From Sthenelais limicola (taxonomy: Eukaryota > Annelida > Polychaeta > Phyllodocida > Sigalionidae): a DNA stretch of 64,000 nucleotides. Where the stretch lies: contig OW804096.1 of assembly GCA_942159475.1 (NCBI GenBank), positions 133,166,941-133,230,940 of the forward strand, given 5' to 3'. Below the pieces are notes generated by a model, which was not told the origin of the DNA, did no database searches, and saw only the letters and a list, made by a program, of their open reading frames with translations. The position numbers were made by a program, and so were the translations under genes. Below, piece after piece: positions 1 through 11,123 of the stretch. Each line of letters starts with the position of its first letter. Position 1 is the first letter of the stretch.

Positions 1-2
1 AC

Positions 3-2102
3 TGGACCCTCTATTATAACACACAGGACCCAAACCTCTGTTGGACCATAATGATTGATTACATCATACGTTTCCTTGACAGAATGTGTCCAATTCAGAA
101 ATTCCACCGTGTAAGAAAGAAACCAGAATGGATGACCCCAGACATTACGGCCGTAATGAATGAGAGAGATAAGAAATTTTCCAAATCAATTAGAACTAAA
201 AACAAAGACCTGTTGATTGAATCGAGAGAGCTAAGAAATAAGGTCACCTCCCTATGCAAAAATAGGAAAGGGGATCTAGTCAAAGAAAAACTAATGAATA
301 ATAGTAACAACCCTCGAATAGTCTGGAACACTATCAGGTCGGTAATTAGTCCTGAAAAAATTAAAATTAACACTGAAATACACTTAAAGGGCACCTCAGA
401 CGATAAGCCTAGTAATGACCAAGTTCCAAACGATTTTAACAAATTTTTTCTAGAAATCGGCCCGACCCTTGCTAAGAACATACCTGAACCACAGGATGAA
501 GCCTATGCACGGATGACCGACCTGCAAGGGGAAAAAGGTAACAGAGACTATCCTAACTTTATCTTTAAGCCAGTTACCCCCCTAGAAGTCAGGAAAATCC
601 TAAAAAATCTAGACCCCAACAAAAACTCAGGAATACCAACGATTCCTGGCAAAATCCTGAAAAATTGTCTCCTAGCACTTATTTTTCAGTTTACGCACCT
701 CCTTAATTTGTCTTTCTCGACATCAGTGGTCCCTGAAGCTTTTAAGAAGGCTGTTGTAACCCCGCTCCACAAGAGTGGCCCCAAAGATACACCTAACAAC
801 TACCGACCCATCTCAGGTATAACCATGCCTGCGAAGGTCATGGAAAAAGTGGTCCAAGCCCAACTGTCTTCCTTTATGGAAGAAAACTCAATCTATTATG
901 AAAAACAATACGGTTTCCGACAAGGCAGGTCGGTTAACCATGCCCATATTGATCTTATGAAACCTATTTATGAAAGCTTAAATCAAGGCAACACTACTAC
1001 GGCAGTGTTCCTTGATTTTAAAAAAGCGTTTGATACGGTCCACCATAGCAAACTGCTTGAGAAATTAAGAAATATTGGAATATGTGACAAAGAAAACAGA
1101 TGGTTCCAGCACTACTTGAGTGAAAGAACCCAATGCGTCAAGGTGAATGGTTCCCTCTCTACCCAGGGTAAGATAACTTTCGGCGTACCACAAGGAACTA
1201 TTTTAGGACCCATACTATTCACTATCTATATTAACGACATGCACCAGGTGGTCAAAAATTCAAAAATACAGCACTATGCGGACGACACTGTCCTATTTTG
1301 CAGTGACAAACATAACAAAAACATTAACAAACTCCTACAAATAGATCTACAAATGCTAGACACCTGGTGCAAATCCAACAAAATTTCGATGAATGTCTCT
1401 AAGACCAAATACATGACCCTAAATCCAAACAAAACCAACAGAACTACTCATAAGACAAATGAATACGACCTTACCCTGGGTAGTGAAACGATCAGCGAGA
1501 CTGAAGAGTATTGTTACCTAGGTCTCATAATTGATCGCAAACTATCATTTAAGTCGCAGATCTCGAAAACAATCAATAATGTAAAATGGAAAGTTAAGCT
1601 ATTATCTGATGCCAGAAACATGCTTACAAAAAGAGTTAAAACTGATATTACGAAGATGCTGGTTATCCCAAACATAGACTATGGTGACATATTTTATGCA
1701 AGCTCCAATAAATGCCTGATCAATCGCCTGCAATCACTCCTTCATGCAGCGGTGAGAGCAACATTCAATTTGAGTAAAAGGACTAATGTCCAAAATGAAC
1801 TAGCTACCTTGAAGATCTTACCTAATGAAAAACGTAGAGAGGTTCATATCATGGAAGGTGCCTTCTACCTGGCCCAAAATAATTCAAACATTGACAAAAG
1901 AGTCCTTCCCACTAGAAGCCATGCTATAGGAAGAAAAAATCTTATACTAATTGCTCCAAAATTCGCCATTTTTCAAAACAGTTTTCTTTACAAAGCTGTG
2001 AAAAAGTGGAATGCCCTTCCTACAGATCTTCAAAATTCAGACTGTAGAAAAACTTTCAGAAGAAAAATTGAGCCTTTCTTGGCTAAAGTTGGTGAAGGAT
2101 AG
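3..2102 (+). CDS. Non-LTR retrotransposon reverse transcriptase, C-terminal part of ORF2 (5' end outside window)
   Basis: An open frame runs from the window edge (position 3) to the TAG at 2100-2102; the first ATG in the window is at 51, but the frame is open upstream, so this is an interior part of a longer ORF2 and any endonuclease domain lies to the left. RT motifs are intact: YGFRQGRS; FLDFKKAFDTV (motif A, about 1008-1040); GVPQGTILGPILFTIYINDM (motif B, about 1180-1240); YADD (motif C, about 1275-1286); YLGLIID (motif E). The C-terminal tail ends with a WNALP segment typical of CR1/Jockey-group elements. No stop or frameshift interrupts the frame, so the copy is probably young. Such proteins reverse-transcribe their own RNA at a nicked target. 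It probably sits in an intron or 3' flank of the minus-strand LOTUS gene. Clade assignment beyond CR1/Jockey-like is uncertain. Confidence 0.93.
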   Translation, partial: WTLYYNTQDPNLCWTIMIDYIIRFLDRMCPIQKFHRVRKKPEWMTPDITAVMNERDKKFSKSIRTKNKDLLIESRELRNKVTSLCKNRKGDLVKEKLMNNSNNPRIVWNTIRSVISPEKIKINTEIHLKGTSDDKPSNDQVPNDFNKFFLEIGPTLAKNIPEPQDEAYARMTDLQGEKGNRDYPNFIFKPVTPLEVRKILKNLDPNKNSGIPTIPGKILKNCLLALIFQFTHLLNLSFSTSVVPEAFKKAVVTPLHKSGPKDTPNNYRPISGITMPAKVMEKVVQAQLSSFMEENSIYYEKQYGFRQGRSVNHAHIDLMKPIYESLNQGNTTTAVFLDFKKAFDTVHHSKLLEKLRNIGICDKENRWFQHYLSERTQCVKVNGSLSTQGKITFGVPQGTILGPILFTIYINDMHQVVKNSKIQHYADDTVLFCSDKHNKNINKLLQIDLQMLDTWCKSNKISMNVSKTKYMTLNPNKTNRTTHKTNEYDLTLGSETISETEEYCYLGLIIDRKLSFKSQISKTINNVKWKVKLLSDARNMLTKRVKTDITKMLVIPNIDYGDIFYASSNKCLINRLQSLLHAAVRATFNLSKRTNVQNELATLKILPNEKRREVHIMEGAFYLAQNNSNIDKRVLPTRSHAIGRKNLILIAPKFAIFQNSFLYKAVKKWNALPTDLQNSDCRKTFRRKIEPFLAKVGEG

Positions 2103-2766
2103 GACTTACCAACCATGATAAACACCTACAACCCATTACTATCAGTATCAGCGTGATAATTACATTTTGTTAACTATCATCTATATAAAACCCGCATGTA
2201 CAGTCTGAAGTATATTAGACTCCAACTAAATCATGTTTGAAATAACCTGCAATATGCATACCCGGATACTCGTTGCGTTGTCATAAAACCCTAAATTAAA
2301 CAGCCTGAAGTATATCAGACTATCAGAGGGACCGTATTACAATACAATTACTAACCACATTGAAACAAGTGTGAATCTCCTCAGTTCGAAGTATATCGTA
2401 CTAGATCAAAAGCCTGTCTCAAAACTATCATACTGTCACTCTAAAATGCTAGTATATATTGTGATAATGTAACATATGATAATGTACTTTATCATATGAA
2501 AACGGGAAAATACCCCTATTTTTTGACTCTCTGTCTCACTGCTATTTTTTATGTATCTATGTATTTTCATGTATAACTAGTCACTCGACTTTTCAACCGC
2601 CATGTTTAGCCAAAGGTAGAACCCTAGATATTATTCCAAATTAAGGTAACCGCTGGAAGATATGCGTCGGACATAAATCTGATGCATAAGCATGTCGACC
2701 TATTTGTCTGCAACCGACTGTAACTGAACTTAATTTGGACAAATAAAAGATTATCTATTCTATTCT
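2103..2766 (+). mobile_element. 3' UTR of the non-LTR retrotransposon with three hairpin repeats
   Basis: The tail of the element follows the RT stop. Three related 20-bp imperfect palindromes of the type AGTCTGAAGTATATTAGACT lie at 2202-2221, 2302-2321 and 2383-2402, each able to form a short stem with the GAAGTATAT-like core in the loop. An AATAAA lies near 2741, and the element appears to end in short TATTC-type repeats at about 2750-2766, as usual for CR1-group 3' ends. The exact end and the target-site duplication cannot be set because the 5' end is outside the window. Confidence 0.6.
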
Positions 2767-3263
2767 AATACCGGGTGTAATAGCATATATGATCTGCTCG
2801 GGTAATGATAGTGGAGCAATAATGAGCATACGTGACATAACAGGAATAATTGACAAAAGGAAAGAGAACTATGTGTACATCTATTTACACCCCTGATGTG
2901 TTTGTATATATAGGAACTCAATTAAGCTGTTTCTAGAATATCTCAAAGAATATTATTAGGTCCCCAACATGGATGGGAGTAGTAGACGGACACATTAATT
3001 CACAAATTGTCCAAATCAACTTATGACATCAAGTCTTATGAGTGTAAAAATGACGGGCCTACAGTCCTATCAGTTTCAATACTGACGTGTATGCTATCCG
3101 CATTTTTCTAAGCATATTCATTTATTCTTGCCAATCTTGAAGACATGGAACTTTCCCTTACCTCAAATGAAATTTGTATTTAGAATTCAATGTGAATGAT
3201 AAATTTTAATTTATCAAAAATACGGTTTCTTACATTGAAGATTGAAGATTGAAGATTACTTAC
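2767..3263. other. Probable host intron, no gene seen
   Basis: AT-rich sequence between the retroelement end and the LOTUS gene exon that ends at 3264. Only a short ATTGAAG triplication near 3234-3254 stands out. I see no exon, RNA gene or long repeat. Confidence 0.5.
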
Positions 3264-5144
3264 CTCCCGTGAGATGCCTGGTGATTTGAAGAAGCAGAGG
3301 GCATACTGGCCCCGCAGATTGGGGGTTAGCAACGCCTCCCATTGTTGTCGCTGGGTCATTTGTTCAAAAGGTACTGCATGAAAGCATATTAATGATTAAG
3401 CCATAACCCATGACTTAGAATTTATCCTATTGTTGTGTATTATGACATTTCGGGAATATGTATCTGAAGAATTCAAGATGATCTTGAACATGGAGGACCA
3501 ATTTAAATGGAGGACCAATAAGTAGATACCGTGTTATTGAGAACCATTTCATGGTACATGATACTCTCATGGAGCTCAAGTGAAACTGTTTACAGAATCA
3601 ATTATAATGATAGTCAAGATTTGTAATTTAACTCATATCTATTTACACAATGATAGATAATGGGTTGTCTAACCAACTCACCTTTGTTTTTTACCACACT
3701 TGTCTGTTGCCGCACTCCTTTCTTCAGTGCCGATGGTAGGAAAAGCTCACTGTCGGCTACAGCAAAACATTTCTGACCTTTTGTCTTAGGATCGTGTTCA
3801 AGCCTGGTATTAACACAAGAAATAACTTAATACAGAATAAAAACATAATAGGTAGACGAGGCTGAGTGAAAAAAAGAAATGTTTTCCCTGTTTGGACGTT
3901 TAGTGAGGTGACTAAGAAATTAAATGTTAAGAAAACAAAATCGAAACATGTTAAATTGCAGACATTTTTCAACGAGATTTTAATTAGGAGGCTAGCGGAG
4001 GTAACAAGTTTTGTTACATGAGAATATATTGAATTGAATTGAATTGATCTCTGGACTGGATCTTAGAAGTCTAGCGGAGGTAGTACGGTAGCCAGTTTCA
4101 CTATAGTCATTTTCAGTAGTAGAACTTTCAATAAAAATGTTTCACTATATATATACATGAATTTGCACCAGATTTGAGTAGAGTACAAATGCATTAAATA
4201 TCCAAGCATGTCTATCTTATTGTCTTAAAGCTGCATTCCCAGCTAATTTCTATACAAATCTCAAATTTCACTTATTTAGGGAGCAAATACCCTACCCCAC
4301 CTTATCCCAAGAGTTTGGGTCTCTTTCTTAATATATTTGAGAAGAAATACACCTCCAAATCTACTGGTGTCCACCGTAACTCGGCATGTCTGTTTGTCAG
4401 TCCCAGAGTCCCCAAGTGCGCATGGGCAACCAGGGTCAGTTAGTGCGGATTGAGAGAGAAACATGGTGCTGGGCGTGGCACAGAGGTGCCACCTCGTGTC
4501 AATTCAGGGCATCTAGAACACTACAATGGTGGACTGAACGCACTTCCCTGTTTCCCCCCGATCGTAAAATCACAGAATTTAGACATTTATCTTACTTTTC
4601 ATTAAGTGAGAGATTGATATTATTGAGTTTTGGAACTAATATGAATGTAATTCCTGAAGAACCACTCAGTCGTACTACCTGGGAATGCAGCTTTAACATT
4701 GTATGATATATAAATATTATTTCTACTGATATTCTTAATCGTCGCTAGTATCCTATTGTAATGTATTTTGACAGGTCTGAAACAATTCACCGAAATAATG
4801 TCTGAATAATATGTATGCTTATTTTTTGTATTCCCCCCCCCCCCCCCCCCCCCCCCCACACACACACAAAATTCCCATCATGTCTTTTTGACTGTCCTAA
4901 AATTATACGTGAACGAGAGAGAGGCAGAAAGAGAAGAGAAAGAGAAAGATATTCCCTACCTAGCCACATCGGGCATTGCTTCAAAGAATGCTCCCAATGA
5001 GAAGTAGCCCAACTTTGTGTAAGGGACTGGTTTACCGAGGAGGTTCCAATAATCCTTTGTGAATTCCTTAAATGGCACGCCCTTGGGGTTTGAGATAAGG
5101 ACGCTTCGAACGTCCTTCTTCACTTCCTCTGGTATCTCCTTCAT
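3264..5144 (-). CDS. LOTUS (OST-HTH) domain protein, three exons, 3' part outside window
   Basis: Three minus-strand exons with matching phases: 5144-4960, 3803-3682 and 3373-3264, with acceptors ending TTTGCAG, ATACCAG and ATGCAG and donors GTAGGG, GTGAGT and GTAAGT. The first begins with ATG (MKEIPEEVKKDVRSV), which follows an acceptor-like AG directly, so a 5' UTR or earlier coding exon may exist at higher coordinates. It carries the LOTUS signature: KGVPFKEF, a DYWNLLGKPVPY segment, LGYFSLGAF and MPDV. The next exon continues with CFAVAD and ends in a basic Q-rich stretch; the third has QYALCFFK. LOTUS domains occur in TDRD5, TDRD7, Oskar and MARF1, germ-granule proteins that bind Vasa helicase or G-rich RNA. 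The gene runs on to the left, past or through the retroelement. TDRD5/7 or MARF1 cannot be told apart from these exons. Confidence 0.8.
4834..4870. repeat. Poly-C tract followed by CA repeat
   Basis: A run of about 25 C followed by a short (CA)n, inside the LOTUS gene region just downstream of its first coding exon. Similar C or G runs recur at about 5683, 5735, 7023, 8790, 15200, 25706, 52266, 55011, 55154 and 60278. Open frames across these tracts are artefacts. Confidence 0.9.
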
Positions 5145-6350
5145 CTGCAAAGATAAGTTCTCAAGGTTCACAACATATCTATTATGTATAGAGAATACCA
5201 AGCGAATCCATATTTTCATCTTGATTTGTATTTGTCCTATGAATCAATGTGTCGGCCTGTGCGTAAAGGTGGCTTTCTTTAGGGACAAATTATGGCTTTA
5301 TGTTCTGTCTTGGTTTTATCAACTCTCGTTGGTTTTATATATTAAAGATGTTTCCAAGTAACTTAGGTATCAAAAAACAATTTGGTGAGTGAGTGAAACC
5401 GTAAAAAAAAACTAACAACAAATGAACTAGGACACTCTCCAAGAGTGGAACGCTTCCCCCACCTCCTCTTCCCTTACTCCCACTATTATAAGTGGGGGTA
5501 AGGGAAGAGAAATAAGATAAAGAGCTACATGTATACATTCATAGTTTGAGCCACCATAGTCTAACATAGAGCCTCCCAGACCATCTGAATGTGGACGTCA
5601 CAATCATGATTGTGTTGACCAATCTGCCCAAATTGTTCTAGTAGTTCCAACATTTACACCTTAGCTGTTGAGGTTCAATATGCCCCCCCCCCCCCCCCCT
5701 AAATTGAGGGTCCCCAGCCCCTACGGTCTTAGCCGCCCCCCCCCCCCCCCCGCTGGGATGATCGTTGTCCACTCGGGCCAAAATTGTTATTCTTCAGACC
5801 TATTTGAACTAAAGAACTAAACTTTTACACGAATTTGAAGTGAAAATCAACTTTTGCATTAGCCAGGAACCCCACTAATAGGTTGTGAATCCACGGCGCG
5901 GAGAACCTCTACGTTAGCAGCACAACGCCTTGACCGGTACGCCATCCAGATTGCAAGTTTTAAGGGATAGGAGAATTACTTTACTTTTGCTCAACGGACG
6001 ACGGCATTAGTGGATTTGGTTTCAGATTAAAACTAGAGAAATTGGCATGGAAATCAATGTCTAGACTCTTCCGTGACCACCGCTTCTGAAAGAAGCTGCC
6101 AATCTGGCAGGATCACTACCCATTACAACGTCACACCCGCCATTACGGGTCCACACGCAAATAGAGAGAGATTGATACTTATCCCCCTGTCTGCCAACGA
6201 AATAAATGCTCATTCAGCTTTCTTACCTAGCTTACTCCTACCGTATATTAGTAAGCAACGATAGTAGCTAGTGATTACTGGAACAATATTGTCTAGAAAA
6301 GAAGATATAATCAGATTTAGCCACCAGCAAGGCCTGTGATAAGATTCGAA
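5145..6350. other. Intergenic host sequence upstream of the LOTUS gene
   Basis: No exon is supported here. There is an inverted pair of short CT/AG-rich segments near 5460-5515 (TCTTCCCTTACCCCCAC-like arms), and C runs at about 5683 and 5735. The segment at about 5890-5965 could be a decayed repeat. Promoter or first non-coding exon of the LOTUS gene could lie here, but I cannot identify it. Confidence 0.4.
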
Positions 6351-6355
6351 TTGAC

Positions 6356-6422
6356 GGCCATTGCCGCGAAATATAACAACAAGCGCCGAAAATGGTGTCT
6401 CCCAATACCGCCGCTAGCGCCA
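6356..6422 (-). repeat. Dispersed repeat copy shared with 23.9 kb
   Basis: Read on the minus strand, this segment (GGCGGTATTGGGAGACACC, then ATTTTCGGCGCTTGTTG and ATATTTCGC) matches plus-strand sequence at about 23914-23965 with few differences. One copy is outside and one inside the mobile island, so it is an independent dispersed repeat. Its type is unknown; the matching segment is short. Confidence 0.6.
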
Positions 6423-7508
6423 CTGCATAGGCCGCTGCTCAGAAATGGATAGCGCTGTTTATTGACTGAATAAACAGCGCCGAGGCCCGGGTGGGACGTG
6501 GGGTGACGCGACGGGTGGGTGGAGGGTAATTCGTCGGAAATTTAAATATAAAAACAATCTAAAAGCGTTGAAATATAACCCATTTACTTCCTACAAATAA
6601 ATACCTTGTGCGGATACTTTCTAGACGAGAGGCGACCAATGACCGCCTTAAGAAGGCGGTGCGCAAGCAGGCATATTTCGAACCTTTCTGTCGCCCCGGG
6701 CCTTCACAGCAATGTCTCAGTACATTCCACAACTCAACCTGGCAGCGTCGTTTTCTTATTAAACATACCGATAGCCGACATCCTTACCCAGAAATCGCAA
6801 TGATAGGATGTCCTCTGCAAGTTTTGTCCGAAGAAATAATCGATCTACGCTGTAAAATAGATTTTCGAGTTTTCTATACTAATCCTATGGGGATGCGTTG
6901 GGACTGCCGACCGCCATTTGCGCCACCCCCGTTGGAGCCCTAAGGGCACCCAGGCCAGGCTTATAGCATTGAGCGTGCTCCCCGCACACACGGTGGTGTG
7001 TGCGGGGACGGGGCAGGAGAGGTGGGGGGGGGGGGGGGGATCATTCAACAATCTGTAAGGTAAACGTCAGTCACAAGCACCTCATTTATCACAGGAAAAA
7101 ACATATTATGGGCGGTTTGATACTTCTGGACCCCGCCCGCCCGCCCCTGAGGTATGGTATGGACTTATCGTAGTAGCGTGTATACTTGACCTTGCAGTAC
7201 TCCTGGTACAGTAAGGTGTCGGTCAGATCGATTTTAGACCAAGGTCAGATGGTTAAGGATTAAAAGGGCAAAAATGAATATGCTTTCTCACCAAAATTAG
7301 CGCTGCATGCGTTGGAAGAAGGGCACTTCTATTTTGCACGATAACATATAATATTATATGTAAAATTTATACAGATTTATCTTATCTTGTGACTTATCTT
7401 AATGACCTGGAGTCACCTTGGTTGGCTGGCTTAACCTAGATTAATTTTTGCAGACAGGGAATCATGCCGGTTTATCTGAGTGCACCTCTGATTTTAATGT
7501 ATCCTTAG

Positions 7509-7552
7509 AGCAACGAGATTATATTAACACGTGTTAATATAATCTCGTTGCT
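7509..7552. repeat. Perfect 44-bp palindrome
   Basis: I checked each base pair around the centre between 7530 and 7531; all 22 pairs match, from GCAACGAGATTATATTAACAC to its complement. The hexamer TTAGAG occurs at both edges (7505-7510 and 7552-7557), overlapping the palindrome, and could be a target-site duplication. The half-site GTTAATATAATCTCGTTG recurs singly near 46000, and the core GCAACGAG/CTCGTTGC is shared with other inverted repeats here (8551-8579 and 63528-63566). It may be a tiny fold-back element or a cruciform-forming site. Confidence 0.9.
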
Positions 7553-8157
7553 TAGAGTAAAGCAGATTCTAAGATTTATCACGCCGCTATCACGTCACTT
7601 GAGTCGGCGTTTTCTTCCCTATTGTTCATTCTGAAGAGCTCAACATGTGCAGAATTTAAACTGAATTGCTGCTTAGATTCTAAGGCTACTTTGGGAGTTT
7701 GGGGGTAGAAAATAGCATCCATTTTTGCTGTTTCAGGTATATGGGCTCATAGTACTGGCAGAGTATGGCTACTGTGTGCTAAATTTTGGGGGAAACATCC
7801 CGATAATAGTGTTATGTTGGGTACTGTGGGTATCAGACTCCCAACTCGTGATATATCAAGTGCACAGTAAACTTGTTCCCAGATTTTCCCAGATGGCTTA
7901 CATAAAACAGTATCTAGCAGTAAGAATAGGTTCATCTAGGCTAATTAGAGGCTTTCAAAATGTGTACCGTACACATCTACCGTTAATAACTTTATTAGTA
8001 TGGAGAAAACCAGTACCACATTTCCCCACCTTATCTCACTAGTCTTTATTGCGGTCGTTTAAATATGACCCGAACTGGTTGTCAGCGGCGGCATTTAATC
8101 ACTCACTCCAGGACTCTCTCACTCCTGAGCAGCACTAGTCTCTTTCACAAACCTACT

Positions 8158-8392
8158 GGGTCAGATTTTCAAAAAGTGTACAATTCACCTTCACCAATCC
8201 TCTCAAACAACCCAAATTTCAGGCGAAAATAAAGTTCAAAATTCAGTTAAACTTAACCAAACAGATTGCTAGAATCAATGCAATGCCAAATATACTCGAA
8301 TTTACCTAGTATTGACCAAATTGCAGCTTAATTTAGCAGAAATTACTAAATGCGTACAGCTGCTAATTGTACTTTTTCTGAAAATCTGACCC
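8158..8392. mobile_element. 235-bp MITE-like element, copy 1
   Basis: Terminal inverted repeats of the form GGGTCAGATTTTCA...TGTACAATT at both ends, with the right end CTGACCC. The flanking tetranucleotide TACT at 8154-8157 and 8393-8396 is a likely target-site duplication. It has no coding capacity. Copies of the same family lie at 58592-58826 and about 61333-61561, with fragments at about 14628-14683 and 36564-36597. These are non-autonomous DNA transposons; the superfamily is not determined. Confidence 0.8.
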
Positions 8393-8550
8393 TACTATTC
8401 ATGGACTAGAGCAGCACAACAGTCCCCCAGACGCACTTTCAGTCTCAGATTCAGGAAGGAGCCTCCTTGACATGAACTGAACTGAAGCTGATACTATTTA
8501 ATCCTCAAGAAAGGTTGCCGGTGATGTGAATGGATATAGACCTCAGTATA

Positions 8551-8579
8551 AGCAACGAGCACACAGTATGCTCGTTGCT
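8551..8579. repeat. Inverted repeat with GCAACGAG core
   Basis: Arms AGCAACGAGCA (8551-8561) and TGCTCGTTGCT (8569-8579) are perfect over 11 bp with a 7-nt loop. The arm core is the same as in the 44-bp palindrome at 7509-7552. Confidence 0.85.
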
Positions 8580-8689
8580 CTAAGCATAGCTCTAACGATA
8601 GACGGACTGGGAAGTTATAAAAAGAGGCACTAACAACTATATTTATTATATACAGGATAGTGAAGTGCATGAAGCATTTAGGTTACAAG

Positions 8690-8925
8690 GCCAAGGCAAG
8701 GGTGTTACAGGGCCTAGGCTTTTTCCGGGCCATTTTCAATGATTTTCCAGACCCATTTGAGTGATTTTCTACACCCCTAATGACAGGATCGGGGGGGGGG
8801 GGGGGTGTATAGTTTAATATTGCTGTACGTAAGCCAAGGATATATATTTTTTTTATTTTTACGTACACATTTTCAACCTTTTTAATTAGTTGGTAGCCTA
8901 ATCGGGGAGGCTTTTCCAGGCCCAT
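8690..8925. repeat. Dispersed repeat, copy 1 of a pair with 10.08-10.31 kb
   Basis: Segments such as CATTTGAGTGATTTTCTACA, ATGACAGGATCGG, TTTAATATTG, GCCAAGGAT and AATTAGTTGGTAGCCTAATC occur in the same order at 10080-10305. The two copies differ by substitutions and a G-run. No coding potential is seen. Confidence 0.8.
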
Positions 8926-9605
8926 ATCTTGAGTAAAAGGGAGAGTAAAAGGAAGACAGAGATAAGACTAGGAATTTTATGGCCGATCTCCTGCTGATTC
9001 CCGGCCCAAAGATGAGGGGGGACCACCTGTGGTGCAGAGGGGCTTCGTGCACCATGATGGTCACCGCCGATGCCCACCCCTCTCCAGTACTTCATGGCCT
9101 AATTCAGAGTATAATTGAGATCTGATCAAGCTGGAGATCAATTATTGGTCAATGATTAATACTAACTATTATTCATACACACTGCACCTTCCTAAATTAT
9201 GTTGCCCATGTTGCAAGCATTTGAGTATGTGATTCTTGAGAAATGCAGCTTTCCTGTGGTATATGTGGTTAAGGTGTCTCACAATGTAGCATGGGGGAAA
9301 AATGCAAGTACAAATGATGAATTTTGTGTAGTTGGTACTTGATATCTTTACTTGTACTGCATGTATTTGAACCGGGGAAGGACAGTTTTTCTGCTCTTTA
9401 CTATCTACTTGATGTTGTATTGAAATAATTCTGCTACAGGTAACCAAAACTCAAAAGTTTTAAATGATATTTTAAAATCGCAAATAAGTCGTTTAGAAAT
9501 GGTCAGGTGCACCCCACTGCTAATGACCAGATAAGAGCTAATCACCCTGCTGGGCGGCGGAGATGATGGGACCCTTCATCTCTCTCAGTCTCCCTTTTAC
9601 TCTTA

Positions 9606-9772
9606 TGATAGTACCGCACGAGTAGGTGGTCTGGCATCAAGGATCGCATGGACCCAAGATGATTCTTTTCACGTGGCCCACAAGCCGATAGGCGAGTGGG
9701 TTATTATTGAAAAGAATCGTCGAGGGTCCATGCAATCCTTGTTGCCAGACCACCTACGAGATGCGGTACTAT
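9606..9772. mobile_element. Long imperfect fold-back (MITE-like) element
   Basis: The left arm (about 9607-9672) starts ATAGTACCGCACGAGTAGG and ends in GATTCTTTT. It is mirrored by the right arm (about 9712-9772), AAAAGAATC to CGAGATGCGGTACTAT. The arms are about 60 bp with a few mismatches and enclose a central segment of about 40 bp. Short CTTTTACTC/ACTCC segments continue outside. It looks like a fold-back DNA transposon; I could not define a target-site duplication. Confidence 0.7.
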
Positions 9773-10079
9773 TTTTACTCCACGGTGGCAATAAATTAAT
9801 TATAAATTACCACAAAAAGTCCTTTATTTACTTACGAAGTTTCTGCCATTCTTCTCTCACTGATGCCGGCGACGACGCAATATTGTACATCGTAATGTCG
9901 CAACGTTAGTAAGAGTCGTTGACATTTTCCCGCATGGACGGGAACCAATCAAATGAGTTTATTTTGCGTTTATCATTAGGCCCTGCCCATGTGGTACAAA
10001 ACAATGTACCACACGGTATGTACCACACGCCTCTACATACAAATGTTATGTGATACACATTTCACCGTGGAGTAAAAGC

Positions 10080-10305
10080 CCATATTCAATGATTTACCAG
10101 GCCCATTTGAGTGATTTTCTACACCCCTAATCAGTAATGACAGGATCGGTGGGGGGCGGAGGTGTTTAGTTTAGTATCAGTTTAATATTGTCGTACGTAG
10201 GCCAAGGATGTATTTGTTTCAAGTTTAACATGTATATTTTCAGCTTTTTCAATTAGTTGGTAGCCTAATCGGAAAGGCATCTGCATGTCCAGGCCAGGGG
10301 AAAAA
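10080..10305. repeat. Dispersed repeat, copy 2 of the 8.69 kb repeat
   Basis: Same order of blocks as the copy at 8690-8925, without the long G-run. The two copies lie about 1.4 kb apart in the same orientation, separated by the fold-back element at 9.6 kb. Confidence 0.8.
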
Positions 10306-10579
10306 GTGGGTTCCAGGTCCCGGTCAAGGAAGACCATTTGTCAAGGATGTTTCACTACCTGTTCTAATGTAATATTGTATTGATAGGTGACATCCCACAG
10401 ATCGTGATAGGGGATTGCTTGCTGGTAATATAATTCAAACTCTTTTCTTGTTTTACTACACTGTGACTTTTTCAAGATCCCATATAGTACCGGTATGAGA
10501 AAGACAGTAATATTAATGTATTACCGTATAGCCTACTATTGATAGGAGAGGTTATTTTATTAGCTTATCAAGTTATGTT

Positions 10580-10619
10580 TTAGAGTAATATCACATCATA
10601 TAGCTTGATATTACTCTAA
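10580..10619. repeat. Inverted repeat with 14-bp arms
   Basis: Arms TTAGAGTAATATCA (10580-10593) and TGATATTACTCTAA (10606-10619) are perfect, with a 12-nt loop. It lies just outside the proposed left end of the island. TTAGAG here recalls the flank of the palindrome at 7509. Confidence 0.85.
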
Positions 10620-11042
10620 GCTTATGTATATTGGGTTTTGGACGGAGTGAAACGTATCACATTTTTGTGTAATTCTTCGGCCAAAACAATTGTTTTAAAA
10701 AATATATAACATCATAAGTATCACATGCATAGAACACCCCTATTTGACTCACGACTTATTTACTTTTGTACAAGTATTCACACCTATTTTGGCTTGAGCA
10801 GTTTAGCAGTGCATATAAAAGCCTAGCCTTAGGCTTTAATTTTAAAGGAGCGAGTTAAAGCGGACCTTGGCCGTTAATGGTACTAATTGGTAAACAAAAT
10901 GAAACCACCAACGATGTCATTAGAAGTCAAGTTCTTGGGTCATAAAAAATGATTAAATATAACATGAAAATTACATTCCCCATGAGGCATTAAGAGGACC
11001 GGATAACTTGTCAAAAAAACCCAGTATACTATACCTCCAAGT

Positions 11043-11110
11043 GGTCATGACAGGGCGGTCACGCCAGTGCATACCGCGCTACTCACGCGATTATGGTTAC
11101 GGTGGGTCTC
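11043..11110. repeat. Candidate left terminal inverted repeat of the large mobile island
   Basis: The blocks GGTCA, GGGCGGTCAC and GGTTACGGTGG occur in the same order and with similar spacing as in the reverse complement of 53141-53204 (GGTCA, GGGCCGGTCAC, GGTTACGGTGG). The sequence between the blocks is diverged. Just inside lies a short GAGTAACGCGG tandem repeat (11124-11210). No target-site duplication is visible, so this boundary is a hypothesis. Confidence 0.35.
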
Positions 11111-11123
11111 ACACACAACTCTA

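Noticed and set aside
4386..4706. 106-residue plus frame in the LOTUS gene intron
   Set aside because: No domain, no homologous repeat and no splice context; ordinary intron sequence between two supported minus-strand exons.
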